Assembly: GCA_033239525.1 (NCBI GenBank)
Contig: BSYO01000003.1
Span: forward strand, 6,876,001 to 6,940,000
DNA length: 64,000 nucleotides
Direction of reading: 5' to 3'
Origin: Nepenthes gracilis
Lineage: Eukaryota; Streptophyta; Magnoliopsida; Caryophyllales; Nepenthaceae
This document shows positions 12,550-24,750 of this stretch, piece by piece (position 1 is the stretch's first letter; the number at the start of each line of letters is the position of its first letter). The position numbers and the translations under genes were made by a program. The notes under the pieces are model-generated. The model was not told the DNA's origin and did not search any database. It saw nothing but the letters and a program-made list of their open reading frames with translations.

Positions 12550-13411
12550 TGTTAAGTTTTTGGATCACTTTCTTATAAATTTTACACCCAATAAACAAAT
12601 CATTAGAACGAGTGATGTTCGCGTAAGGTACATTCAAGTGAAATTGTTAGGCAAAAGTCATGTGAGATTTGTGTGAGAGTCATGCGAACGACGAAATTCT
12701 CTTGAAGTTTGCATGAATTTCATTCAATGTACATTCGAGCGAAAGTCATCCGGAAGCATTTGTGCATGATAGGAACATTTGAGATAGAAGGGTTGTGCCT
12801 GATATGATTCTCAAGGGTATACATGGTTTATCTAAATAGGTTGTGCATGATATTCGCATGATTGGCATTTGTATTCCAACATTGGTATAAAATACACTAA
12901 TGCGATTTCTGTGGCAAATTTAAAAGTATTTCCAATATAAGGGCTCCACATGAAAAAAAGAAGGGAGAAAAGAGAGAGGAGGAAGATTTTTGGCATTTTA
13001 TTGATATCTTATTTGAATTTCTTTTTTCATCAAGCTCAAATATATTTTTCTAGTTTTGATTTGAAGACTAACTACAAATTGGTTAGTCTAATTTTCATTG
13101 TGTTCTTCTCTTATGGGTTCCAAGATATATGGAGGGGGTTGTATTTAACTATTATTTATTCGAATTATAATGAATGACTATCGGAGGGAGTTATATTTGT
13201 AACTTAACACTTTTATAGTAAATTTGTTTAAAAAATATCTCGTAATTTTTTTTTTAATTTAGAAAGATTTTTTACGTCAAATATTATTATGTAGTTTTGT
13301 ATACTTAATTGTATACATTCTTTGTGCTCAAGAGTTTGATTGATGATTGACGAAAATTTTGGTTTGTTTCTGTTCCATTAACTATGTCTGTGTTTTCATT
13401 GAATCCTAACA
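12550..13411 (+). repeat. left LTR of element B
   Basis: TGTTAAG start and CCTAACA end. It shares blocks with 17,015-17,596, such as TTACACCCAATAAAC/TTATACCCAATAGAA and TGTGCATGATATTCGCATGATTGGC/TGTACATGATAGGCG. Confidence 0.6.
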
Positions 13412-14772
13412 TGCGGTATTAGAGAATAGGTTTTGCAGGTTGTAAAATCACAATGTGATGCTGTCATGTTGAGGGACTTACTATTTTATATTAAGCAATT
13501 CAATGGCAAAAATAATTTTATTACTTAGTAAAAAAGAGTGAAGAATATTTTAATATCCGAATGAACATAAAATCACTACGGAAGAAGAAAGACAAGTCAA
13601 AAATGATGAAGGATGATGAGTGGTAAGATATGAGAGATTTGAATAATTGTACAAATAAATTATATCTTACGGATAATAATATTTAAGAGGTCATCAATTT
13701 GTCAGATCTATTGAAGGTATGGATGAAGCTTGAATGCCGATATAAATCTAAATCATTGACAATCAGATTATACATGAAGAATAAATTCCATAGCCTTTAA
13801 TTGTCGAAAGAAGGAAACTTTGAAAAGCATATTGGCAAGTTCTACAAGATTTTAGCACAATATCAGTACTTGATGAGAAGGTCAAGGATAAAGACAATGC
13901 GTTGATATTATTGGCTTCTTTGTGACCCTTGTGTGATTACATTCTTAAGACACTATTGTTTGGGAAGGATGCAATTAACTTTAATATTGTTATTGTTTCT
14001 TTACTTATGAACAAGTTTTGGTAGAATGGAAGCGATGAGTTTTGAAGTGGTTAAGTGCCTTAGTATCCACTAATAATTAGAGGCATGGGAGATCGAGGGT
14101 GATAGGTGGCAAGTCGAAGAGGAGTAACAATCAATTCAAAGTTCAGGATATCGAGTGCTTTCATTATGATAAGAAAGACTATATAAAACAAGATTACTTT
14201 GAGAGGAAGTAGGAAAACGAGGGTTGTGGTGAGTGACAAAAGAGAATGAATCATAAAGGTAATGATTGAGCTTATGTCGCTAGTTATAGAGACTTTCCAG
14301 TCATTTACACAAGGATGACATGAAGCTTCATAGGCCATAGGATGAGTTAGGTGATGGATAGTGGTTCATCAGATCATGTAATATCGAAAAACTTCTCTTC
14401 ACCTTTTATACACCCGGGGTCGGGATATTGAAGATGGATAACGATAACTCGTCGAGGTAGTTAGTAATGGGGAAGTTAACTTGCGGACAAATAATAGGAC
14501 AAAACTTGTATTGAAGAGCGTTCGACATGTTTTGAATGTTTGATAAAATGTGATTTCAATCTAGAAAATTTGATGATAACGATTTTTGCATGTCATTCAG
14601 TAAAGGTCAATGGAAATTCACTAAAGGCTCCTTGGTTGTGGTAAGGGAAAGCAAGCGTTCAAGTTGATACTTGATGAAAATTTTGATTACCAATGGCAAT
14701 GCCAAGGTGACCAAAATGATAGGAATAGGTCGAGGTGGAGTGTTAAAAAGAGTGATCCTACCATGGTGAAGG

Positions 14773-16853
14773 TGTCATATCCCCTTACCCATCCTTAAGT
14801 ATTACCATGATTATTCCATTATAAATTAACAATCCCAAATAACATTGAACGTGAACTACAAGTCGATATCCCAACCGACCCAAAGAATATAATAACTATT
14901 TAAAACCATAGGACCCAAAAATATACCACATCCGAAGGTGACTTTGAATATCGACTATACTATGATGTTGAGCTATATGTAAGGAGTTATGTTCATAAAT
15001 AAATCAGAGAAACATATAACCATATAAGATAATTGAAATCTGACTACATCATTGACCATAGACATTGCAATAATCAAACCACAATTACAATCCATTCAAT
15101 TGAATGAAAATAAACCTCCTATGGTTATTATTTGAGACACTAATACAATATTAAAATATACACAACTTAAGTCTACATCCTCGAATCGTCTTCCCAATGG
15201 CATCCTCTACTTGCAAATGCTAGAACCTGCCAATGTAAAGGGGGTTAGTGGAAATAAAAATAAAAATGAGTTAAATACTTAACAATACATATAATTTACA
15301 TTATCAATCTCAAAATTATACAGGAAGGAACATTATCAACTTTTATATGCAAGATAAAAAATATCCATAACAATCATACATAATTTCAAAGTGATAATTT
15401 AGTTTCTTATTTTAACTAATGTACTATGAAAATATGCTCAAACCATGCTAATTCTTATGAACCAAGGGTCAACAGGGTCTCACTGACAAAAGAACAAATA
15501 ACCGAAATTTGAATTATATTTATTTTTATACAACTAAAAATCTTATACTACTATTCAAAATTCTGTATGTTGGCCGTAATACATAAAACCCTATAGACGG
15601 GGCTGAATGCTTTTTCATCCCTCGAATAATAGGTTTGAATTTCAATTACCACTATAATAATTAAAATATATTATAATATATCACCATTGATTGCGTACAA
15701 TGATCTGATGTATAACAAAGGAAACCTCTACACGAACACAAATAGCCCTTTGTGTTTTTCTCATTTTAGAGAAAATATTCTTAGTTCTTTTTACAAATTG
15801 TTAAGTTTTCTTTTAAATTGTTTTAAATACTTATCATGCAATGATTTAAGTTTATATAGAAATTTAAATATGCTTGTTTTAAATCATGAAATGCTTCATT
15901 TTGAGTGTGTAGAATTGTTTATAACAAAAATTGCATAAAATTAGCAACATTTTGTGATTTTAATATTTTATTTCTATTAACAAATATATGGGGGCAATTC
16001 ATAATAATTTCAAGATATGTAAAGTATAAATTTAAGGATTTTGAACATGCTGAATCTTATGTACAAAAATCAAATATGTAAGAGTGTTAAATTAAATTTT
16101 TAGAACATATATGAATGGAAGTTACAAAAATTAACAATATAAAACAATGTACATATGTTTGGACATTAATTTTATACAATATTATAGAAGAATAATGTAA
16201 GCATGTGATGAATAAGGATCTTAGGTATGAAAATATAATATATATAAATATTTGGAACAATAAATACTCAGAGAGGTAGAAAGAAATGAGTAACAAAGAA
16301 AATAGGTTTGGGATGTACTTGCCTTAACTTTAAATTTGTCAAAAATCTTCATTGGTTTCCTTTCAATTGACCTTTTTTAAAATTCTCTCTCATTCTTTCT
16401 ATTCTCTTTTTCTCTTATCTCTCAAAATTTGATAGAAAATGACCGAATATTAGTCAAATATGAATTTTATAAAAGATTGAAACACGTGCGTTTGTCAGGT
16501 GTGCATTGAGCATCACGACCAAATACTGTTGCGCACGAGAGTCATATCAGGCGTTGGCAATCTTGCAAAGGTGCGCTCGAGGGTCCCTCGGGTACGCATC
16601 AGGTATAAGTATTCTGTCAAAATGTACTCGAACTCTTGTCAGGCATCCCTCAGGGGCAACCTCTCCACCCAAGATGCACAGGTGCACGTGTTATGCGCTC
16701 GTCAAGCGCCATTCAACCCGATGTGACCGAAAACTAAAATTGACTTTGATCCAACTTTTTTTTTTGACTTCAAATCTTATCTCTTTTAAATCCAATTTAA
16801 TCATAATAGATTTTATAATTTTAAAACTCGTACCTTACAAAAGACCTCAAACA
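14773..16853. mobile_element. insertion inside element B, unclassified
   Basis: The match between elements A and B breaks at about 14,773 and resumes at about 16,854. The intervening 2.1 kb begins TGTCATATCCCC, like the first bases of many plant Gypsy LTRs, and could end at CTCAAACA (16,846-16,853), so a long solo LTR is possible. The flanking pentamers (GAAGG and GGAAT) do not match, so this stays a guess. It is AT-rich to 16,480 with a GC-richer patch at 16,490-16,730. I see no protein domain. Confidence 0.35.
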
Positions 16854-17014
16854 GGAATGGCGATACTACGAATATTTTGGGGGAGTGGAAGATGGTGTCG
16901 TTTAAGTTTGAGAAGTCTGATGCCGAGATCTCCGTAAAGGAAAAGTTGCCAAATGGTAATAGATGACGGTTGTTGGTAAGGTGAGAGGTCCCCCATAACG
17001 GTGTGAGGAAAATT

Positions 17015-17596
17015 TTATTAGATTTTAGGTCACTTTATTGTAAAACTTATACCCAATAGAAGGGTTATTTGGAGTATGTACGATATTTACACGAGGCATG
17101 CACGATTAGAATTGTCAGGTAAGAGTCACACAATATTTGTGTGATTGTCGTTTGAACAATGAATTTTACTGGAAGTTCATAGGTTTGTGTGAGTTGCATT
17201 CTAACAAGAACTATTTCTAGTGAAGCGAATATATGTACTCTTGATAGGCATACGATGGGCGCTTGTGTGCATTTATGATAAAATAGACTGCGCTTAATGC
17301 AAGTCCAAAGGGTGCACATGCGGTTTATCCAAAGGGGTCACATCTGATTTGTACATGATAGGCGTTTGTGTATTGACATTGGTAGAAAATGATTTGATGT
17401 AATTTTAGGGCAATCTAAGAGTATTTTCAATAAAAGAATACCACATGAAGGGAGATAATATTTTTAATATTATTGTGCAATTTTATATGTTTGATTGTGT
17501 GTGTTCGTTGCTCTGAGATTTGGTGGTTGATTGACGCAGGATTTAGGTTTGTTCCCGCCACGTTAGTTGTATGTGTATCTTTGTCAAATACCAACA
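17015..17596 (+). repeat. right LTR of element B (internally deleted)
   Basis: Matches the left LTR but lacks about 0.3 kb between the CCACATGAA-GGGAG block and the ATTGTATACATTCTTTGTG-type tail. Ends CCAACA. Confidence 0.55.
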
Positions 17597-19100
17597 TGTA
17601 CATCACTGTGAAACAAGCTGGGTGAATCACGCAAAGTTGCCGGACTCGGTCTTGGCCAGTCGGCTGGTTCTGCTTGAACTGCAGATCCGCTTCTCTGCTG
17701 CTGCCTGTGCCGCGGCTGCCGCCATCAGTAAAAGACTAATCTTCAGATGTTGCAGCAGGGAGGCTGGATATCTACGCCGCCGGAGAGGCCATGGCGCCAG
17801 CGAGGAGCTGAGATAGAGTGACTGTCCGAGACGGGATTGTTATTGGAGAAGAAATTGCAAACGGGAGTCTTCGTACCAGGACTCGCGTCGAATCCACCGT
17901 TGAAAATTGACAAGATCAATGACGTCGGTGGAGGTGCAGTTGTAGGCCGTGGGGGCACATTCCGCCATTTTCGGAAACACGTGCAGGAGATGTTGCGTTG
18001 CGTTTGAACTTCTTGTCTGTTTATTTGCAGTTTTCTGGCTTCAACACTTCAATATTGAAATTATTAGACAAGTTTTCATGAAATTATTTTTCATGATTTT
18101 TTTGTAATTGCTGCGTACTTGGATCCGATTTTGAATAGATTCGGATTCGTCTGGTTGATTGGATTCGGCTCCGTTCACCGAGTCATAGTAAATAAGAGGT
18201 CAGGTGCCGGTGGGATATTGTCCCACCGAAAACAGTATGACGCTCAAGTTAGTAACAAACCTTCGAGCTTTAGAAAGTGAACTAGTAAGTAAAAGAGAGA
18301 GAGAATGAGATTTGCAAGAGTGTTGGCCTGTAGATGTAGAGACGTTCCCGTGACTCATTGAGAGTATGATTTTCGACTCCATGTTCGCAATGATCGAGTA
18401 GAAGCTACGTCCTGAAAACATGGAAACTTTGGAAGACGGTTCTCAGAGAGCGGGAGAAGTCTCTGTAATCTGGAAGCTTGGAGTGGGATTGAAAGGTGAG
18501 CAATCGAGGGATAGTATGCTCTAGTACTTCGTTGTATTTAGCGTCTGTGTGTGTATCTCAGATTATCAAAAAGTGTCCTCTTTCAGAATGGAAACTCTGG
18601 GTTTATATATACGGTGGGGAGTGCGACTTTTCTTGACTAAGAAGGCGTGATCCTTAGCTTGGTGTTGGGCGGCATTCTCTGAGTAGGTAGGCTTGACTGG
18701 TGTGATCTGATGAGATTGTTTCTTTTGAAATGCCGGAAATGGATCTCCAAATTATCCTGCCTTTCTTTACGCTTTGTGGCTAGTTACTCCATTGTTGGTA
18801 AGGAGAAAAACCAGCGCTTTCCTCATGTAATGACGCTGAATCATTGGGACATCTTTCCGGAGGAATCGACTTTACTGGAAAGCATGAAATCGGGAAAGGA
18901 TCGTTGTTTATCGCAGACGAACACCGCCAAATGGGCTCCGCCTCAGATTAGATTTAACGTCTTTTCGCGGCCTCTTCTTATAGTGTTTAACAATGTAAAT
19001 CTTGGCCGTCTCGAAGAACGTTGCCGCTTGTTTGTGCGCTACACAAGCGATCAACGCTCGTTAGTGTCTAACACGATCTAGGCTTTTCAGAATTTGGTAG
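17597..19100. other. GC-richer block of unknown nature
   Basis: Clearly richer in GC than its AT-rich surroundings. On the minus strand an ATG at about 17,970 opens MAECAPTAYN and stops after 42 codons, followed by an alanine-rich frame. On the plus strand a 123-codon frame runs 18,710-19,081. Neither matches a family I know. A TATATATAC string at about 18,605 could be a promoter or an LTR TATA box. This may be a lost gene or an unrecognised LTR. Confidence 0.3.
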
Positions 19101-19932
19101 TTTTCTTATCGAAATTTGCCAATTATGGGTCTACCAATTAATAATATTTAAATATTAAAATATTTATACTTTAAAAAATAATATTATATATATACATATA
19201 TATAATTTTTAAAAATATATAAGTTTTTAAAAATATATCGGACGGGTGTGTTTGTTTCTTCATCCACGGGAATGGGGAAGGTGCGTTGCCTGAATTATAT
19301 TGTTTGGTATTTTAAATTCAACTCATAATATTTAAATATTAAATACCATATTTCAAATAGTTGTGTTTTTAAAATTTTATATAAGATATGATATTGAATA
19401 AAAATTAATATCATAAATAAATTACAAAAGTATAATTATTTTTTATTTTTAAATTATAACTATTTTATTTTAGATTGATAGCTACATCTCTTATTTCTCG
19501 GTAACCACTCTTAATAATAAGTATATATTTTAAATAAATAATTATAATTTAATTATCTTAAAATAATTAATTTTATATATCTTTATTATTCAATAAAGTA
19601 ATTAAATTATCTCCGAGATCATTAATTTGACTTGGGGTCTTAGTTAATAGCATTAGAGCAAAATCCCTGAATAAAAGTTAGGAAGAGGCCAGAACAATGG
19701 AAGAAAGACAACGGAGAATAATTCAATTTGTTTTATTTTTAGTGGTTGGTCAGTTGGGATAATAAATAAATAAAAATATTTTGTATTGATTGGACTCATA
19801 GATTCCCAACACCAAATAATAATAAGAAAATGAACTAAGCATATGACTTACAAATATCTAATGCATAATTATCTTTCAACTTTTAGTTCATTGAGCCGCA
19901 ACATTCGCAGTGTGAGAGAAACGGAGGCGTCA
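19101..19932. other. AT-rich spacer and putative IPK upstream region
   Basis: Strongly AT-rich (many ATAAATA and TTAAATAT strings) until about 19,880. It then becomes GC-richer just before the IPK start codon (GAGCCGCAACATTCGCAG), as expected of a 5' UTR. No clear single TATA box can be chosen in the AT-rich background. Confidence 0.35.
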
Positions 19933-22900
19933 ATGGTGGAGGACCAGCAGATTGCCAACACAAAGCCACTCAGTTGCATCGTCAAACTCGGTCCGCTCTA
20001 TTCTTTCTCTAACATCACCATCCTTCATGTTTCTCTCACCATCTTATCATGGTGATCTCCCTGCTGTTTGTCAATGTATAATTGTTTAATACCGTCATTA
20101 ATTGCCTCAAACAAGTGGGGCTTGATAAGATCAATTGCTTGCGAAGCGAAGTTTGACTCTAATTTTGGTTAAATAACATGCGGATGCTCTTAGAATCTAA
20201 TATTGACATTCAAACGCTGCCAGAGGTTTTAACTATTTTAGCAACTAAACGAATTCGAAAGAGTAATTTAGAAGTTAATGCTCCCGAAAATTTTGTAATT
20301 TTCTAATTTTATTACTTTGCTCGTGTAAAAATAAAACTAATGTTGTTTGATCGAGAAAAGTTAGGCATTTGTTTCAATTATTTGTATTCCTAACTCATTA
20401 GTTGACTCCTAACTTTCGGCAAGTTAGATCAATTTCAGTACATGGAATGAAGTCTGAGAAGGGAATTTGATTTATTAGTTGTTGTCATGCTCCTCAGGGG
20501 GTGCAGCGGTTACTTGCAAGAATGAATTGGAGAAAATAAATGATGAAAATCTTGAAATGGTTTCGATACACCTGAGGCAAGCAATGGTGTTAGGGAAAGT
20601 CGTTGGGATGGACTGGAGTAAGCGGCATGGACAGCTCAACAGTAGTATTAATGATGTGGATGATAATGGAGACGGGCCAATGGATTGTAGAAACTTCATT
20701 GTTGTTCACGGTGCTGGTAAGATTATTGGTTCCCAAACTCCAGGATCATTGCATTTGCATCCAAAACATCTCATTATCACATACAAGGTTACCAAGAGAT
20801 AGGTAGAAAAACATTTTTTTTTATAAAAAAAAAAAACAAGGAACAAGATGCAAGATTTTATGCGGTTGAGTGTTTAGGCTTTTGTCCATGAGCATTTCAA
20901 TCAAACGGATCCATTATGAAATTGGGAGATTATGGAATATTTGCTTTCTTTCAATATTTTAGGAACCATAGTTGGAATGTTTGAATTTCCTAAGCAAATT
21001 CATGATTTGATGAACAAGTTGTTAGTCATGGAATATATTATATATCTTAATTGGGGAAATAAGAGATTGTAACAGTAATTAGGAGCAGTTACGCATACAT
21101 TCACGCAATTAACTAGGGGATCTTAGCGTAACGTCAGCATTGTATATTCTGCATATGAAAGAAAGGGATCATCACATTGAGGGTATTCAGTTCAAACACA
21201 ACTTTGTCAGTAGTTGTAGTCTGGCTATCAAACTACCAGTGCTCATGCCCTTCAACCTCTCATAGCCGCAGATGCTTGTTTTACTCATTGTCCAGCTCGC
21301 ATAGTTTTCTCTTGCAGAAGTGTTGTTTGCACTTTGTTGCCTTGTTTCAACCAAGTGTGAACTATAGAAAGCTTGGACGGATGGAAACCTTCTTTTTCTA
21401 TTATTCTGCAACTTAGCATGTTTGTTTCAGTTGAATCTATTAACATATATGGACTCCTCTCTAAAATTCATAATTTAGTAAAATTTGGATTTTGCTTGTA
21501 TTGCATGAAGTGGTCTAGTTTCTGCTATTTTGATGCTCCTAGGGAACATCTGATTCTGTTATCATGAACCTGAAGTTCATGTTATATATTTAAGGATCTT
21601 AGAGATTTCCCGGGCTGGATTATGAGTTCAAGCATTTCAAATCGGGCAGCGGGGTTTCAAACTTTGTCTCTAGAGAAAATGTATTTCTGTCCCCCTTAAG
21701 CTGTAGTTGGTTCCAAGACTTGGGATCAAATCAAGTCTACTTGGGGTTTTGGAGAACTTAGGGTGGGGGAGCCCTATGCCACTACCCCATCTCCTCGTGG
21801 TAAACCATCCTGATAGACAAATGAATTAAAACTTGAATTTTTGCAAATACCATAAAACTCCCAGTTTGAAGTAGAAGACACTAGGTTCCAGTAGCATTTA
21901 AGACGAAAAGGATGATGGTGTTGTGAGAAACAACAAAATTAAGGCAAAATTTTAAACACAGACTAGACAACAAATTTATGTTTTTCACTCTCGAGATAAT
22001 AGTTTGGTCTACCAAAACAAGTTAATGTAATTTCACTGTAATCAAAAGAGTATAAGTAATGTAATAAACCCGGTCACACTTTTCTCACCGAGAATTCTTG
22101 GTTGTTTTGTGACAACCTGAACACCTAAATCAGAAAATACTCAAAAACAGTGGCAATATGTGAACTGATCTGGCAAATCAGTTTGTCTCACATAGCTGAT
22201 GTGTTTGATTGTGTGTTTTCCCCCTTGGACACTCTTCTATATAGAGATACAAACCGCACTTACATGGTTGATTCAAATGTGTGACTTATAAGAGTATTAA
22301 ATGGAACATCAAACATGATACCATGTGCATTCTCGTCATAGATCCATCATTAATATTTCCCAATTCGTGGCACCATAATTGTGTTGCATTCTTTCAAAGA
22401 TTATCAATGCATCACACTCTCCCATAGAGTCTTAGATTGGGTACATGAAGAAAGGAGCCACCTGGATGAACCTCATAAAAAAGGAGTACTTGCTTCATAG
22501 ATGGGGGGTGTCCTAGTGCATTAGACTCCTACATCGTGGGATTTGTGAAGGGTAAGGCCAGGCACTGATACTTCATCCTTACTGACCTTCAAAAAAGACT
22601 ACAGGATAAGCATATTTGACATTAAGATACATCTGGGGCTAATCATCTGATTTAATTGTTAATATATTTTCATTTCTTTTGTGGCCGTTGGATGTTGATT
22701 TTGACTGCTGGCATCAGGGTCCTTTGGGCACTTCCAGGCTAGCAAATCAGGCGTTCATAAGGGAGGCTTAGACCAGTCTCTTGTGAAGGCTGGCTTTGTT
22801 GCTACTCGTATTTCAGTAAGAATTACTAGCTGCATCTGTCTCAGTCACTTCCATTTTATTCTTAGGAATCACACTGCAGCTTTTTGTAATTGTGGGGGTT

Positions 22901-24714
22901 TTGGCTTCCTTTTCCTCTTGTTTCCCTTTTGAGTGTGTGTTTTTGAGAGGGGTATCACTAACTAAGCCTTTACACTTTATTATGTGCATTGAGATATATG
23001 GATGGGTATCCTTTATATTAGTCGTGACTATCTTCACTGATTCAAGGAGCATTGAATGATGACGATTAAGGATACAAAAATTCTTGTTTTTCTTTTTATT
23101 GGTAATTAAGTTTTGTACGTTAACATATCATTTCAGTTACATTTTTCATTTGCTATGTTAATATTTTTGTGAGTTCTTTTCTGAAATGAGGATACTAGTT
23201 AATTATTGGTATTTAACACTTCTATATTTATAGGTAACATCACTTAACCTTGAAATCGTCAGAGCACTTGCTAGAGGTACAACTTCAGTCTTGAAATGCA
23301 ACTATTATTTAGAATTTTCAATTCCTCTTATCAGTTTCTAGCTATTTCTCTGTGGCCAGCTCAGAGGGCTGAAGTTGGATTCAGTGTTTTTTCTGGTAAA
23401 AACTACTACTTTCTTAGAAGAAGCTTACTCCACCCTGTGTTCCCTTTGATCCTGTTCATGTTTAACAGTTTCCAGGAATAGAAAATTGAAGGGCTATCAA
23501 AGAGTGAGAGACATTTAGTATGTCATATCATTACCATATCATATTTTGAAGGGTATTAGCCTAACCTGAAGAGTTATAATTTCAGCACTGATCTAAAATA
23601 CTTTTTTATGGGTTATTAAGGTTCTGAGATATCTGATGTTTCACCCAAATAGAACTGTAGGCTGGGTGTTTCACTTTGAGCATATGACGTTATGAATTGA
23701 CAGTTTAACGTTGCTGTTTTCCTCTGATGTTTTCTTCATGTGTGTTCTTCCACACTAATAAATATATGCTTCAGACTTGTGTCACAACAATCTTTATTTG
23801 GACTTAGCATATACTGGTGGCAAAGGAGATTTATGCAACCTTGTTTTGAAGATACTGCATACCCACTCTTATCTTTTCATGTCCTCATAATTTTAAATTG
23901 GGATACGGTGATATTCTAATCACTTTTATGCTTCTCTTGCAGAGGGTATTCCTTCAATAGGGATCTCTCCATTTTCTTGTGGATGGTCAACATCTGAAAG
24001 ACATGTCAGTAACTTTTAACTACCATAGTTGGTGTTCATATCCCCCTAAGAATCATGGATACTTCCTCCGAGGTTGTGTATCAGTGTTGGACATGCATCC
24101 AGCATTGATATGCTACTGACATATTCAAAACTTTTTTTGTACGACTCAGGCATGCTGGGGATACATATTTTGGCTCTTTTTAAAATTTCAAAAACAAAAG
24201 TTACAGTTTTGTGCTAATTAGGAAGAAAAACAAAACAAAACAAAACTCTTGTTAGAGAGTTATTCAAACCCATTACTAATGAAAAACGCATAATGGGTTT
24301 GCGGGGGTCTAGAATTTTTCGAAAGAGCAACAGATTAGATAAGTGCTTTCAGTAAGTATTTTCCTCTAACAATGAAAAATAGCGGGAGAGTGATCTTATA
24401 GTCTCTGACCACTAGGAAACATGGACACTTCCTTCAGGATAGTGTATTGGTGCGAGAATCCTATCCGACACTACCACATCTTGGATATACTTGGACGCAT
24501 TTGAATTTTTTTATTTAATTCAGACACACTGGGAGACATTCGGACACACTGTAGAAATACTTTGGCTCTTTTTCAATTTTCAAAACAAAAAGGGTCCTTT
24601 AATAAGCTTCATTTAAATAAAAGAAATCCAAAATATTATCTCTAGTTGGAAAGAACTTGCTATTTAAAGTCATAGAGAGTTTATGATGGTTTAAAATTCT
24701 GCCAACTTCAAATC

Positions 24715-24750
<36 letters not shown>

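Larger units (their letters stand above)
12550..17596 (+). mobile_element. element B: non-autonomous Copia-like retrotransposon, interrupted
   Basis: The left LTR (12,550-13,411) ends CCTAACA and is followed at once by TGCGGTATTAGAG, a decayed Copia primer site. Decayed gag follows at 13,480-14,000 (an F-N-G-K-N-N-F start, then a frame containing RLYMKNKFHS and KHIGKFYKIL), then a basic linker with a degenerate zinc knuckle at 14,085-14,190 (DIECFHYDKK-like) and a protease/pre-integrase remnant to about 14,690. Foreign DNA separates this from a short 3' end (16,854-17,014) and the right LTR (about 17,015-17,596). No RT, RNase H or integrase is present. Without the insert, the internal region is about 1.5 kb, as in element A. 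The two LTRs are clearly diverged and the right one lacks about 0.3 kb. I found no matching target duplication. Confidence 0.65.

Noticed and set aside
19843..20055. 70-residue open frame with an upstream Met as an independent small gene
   Set aside because: It is IPK exon 1 extended into its intron. The family N-terminus and the phase-correct donor after 19,990 explain it.
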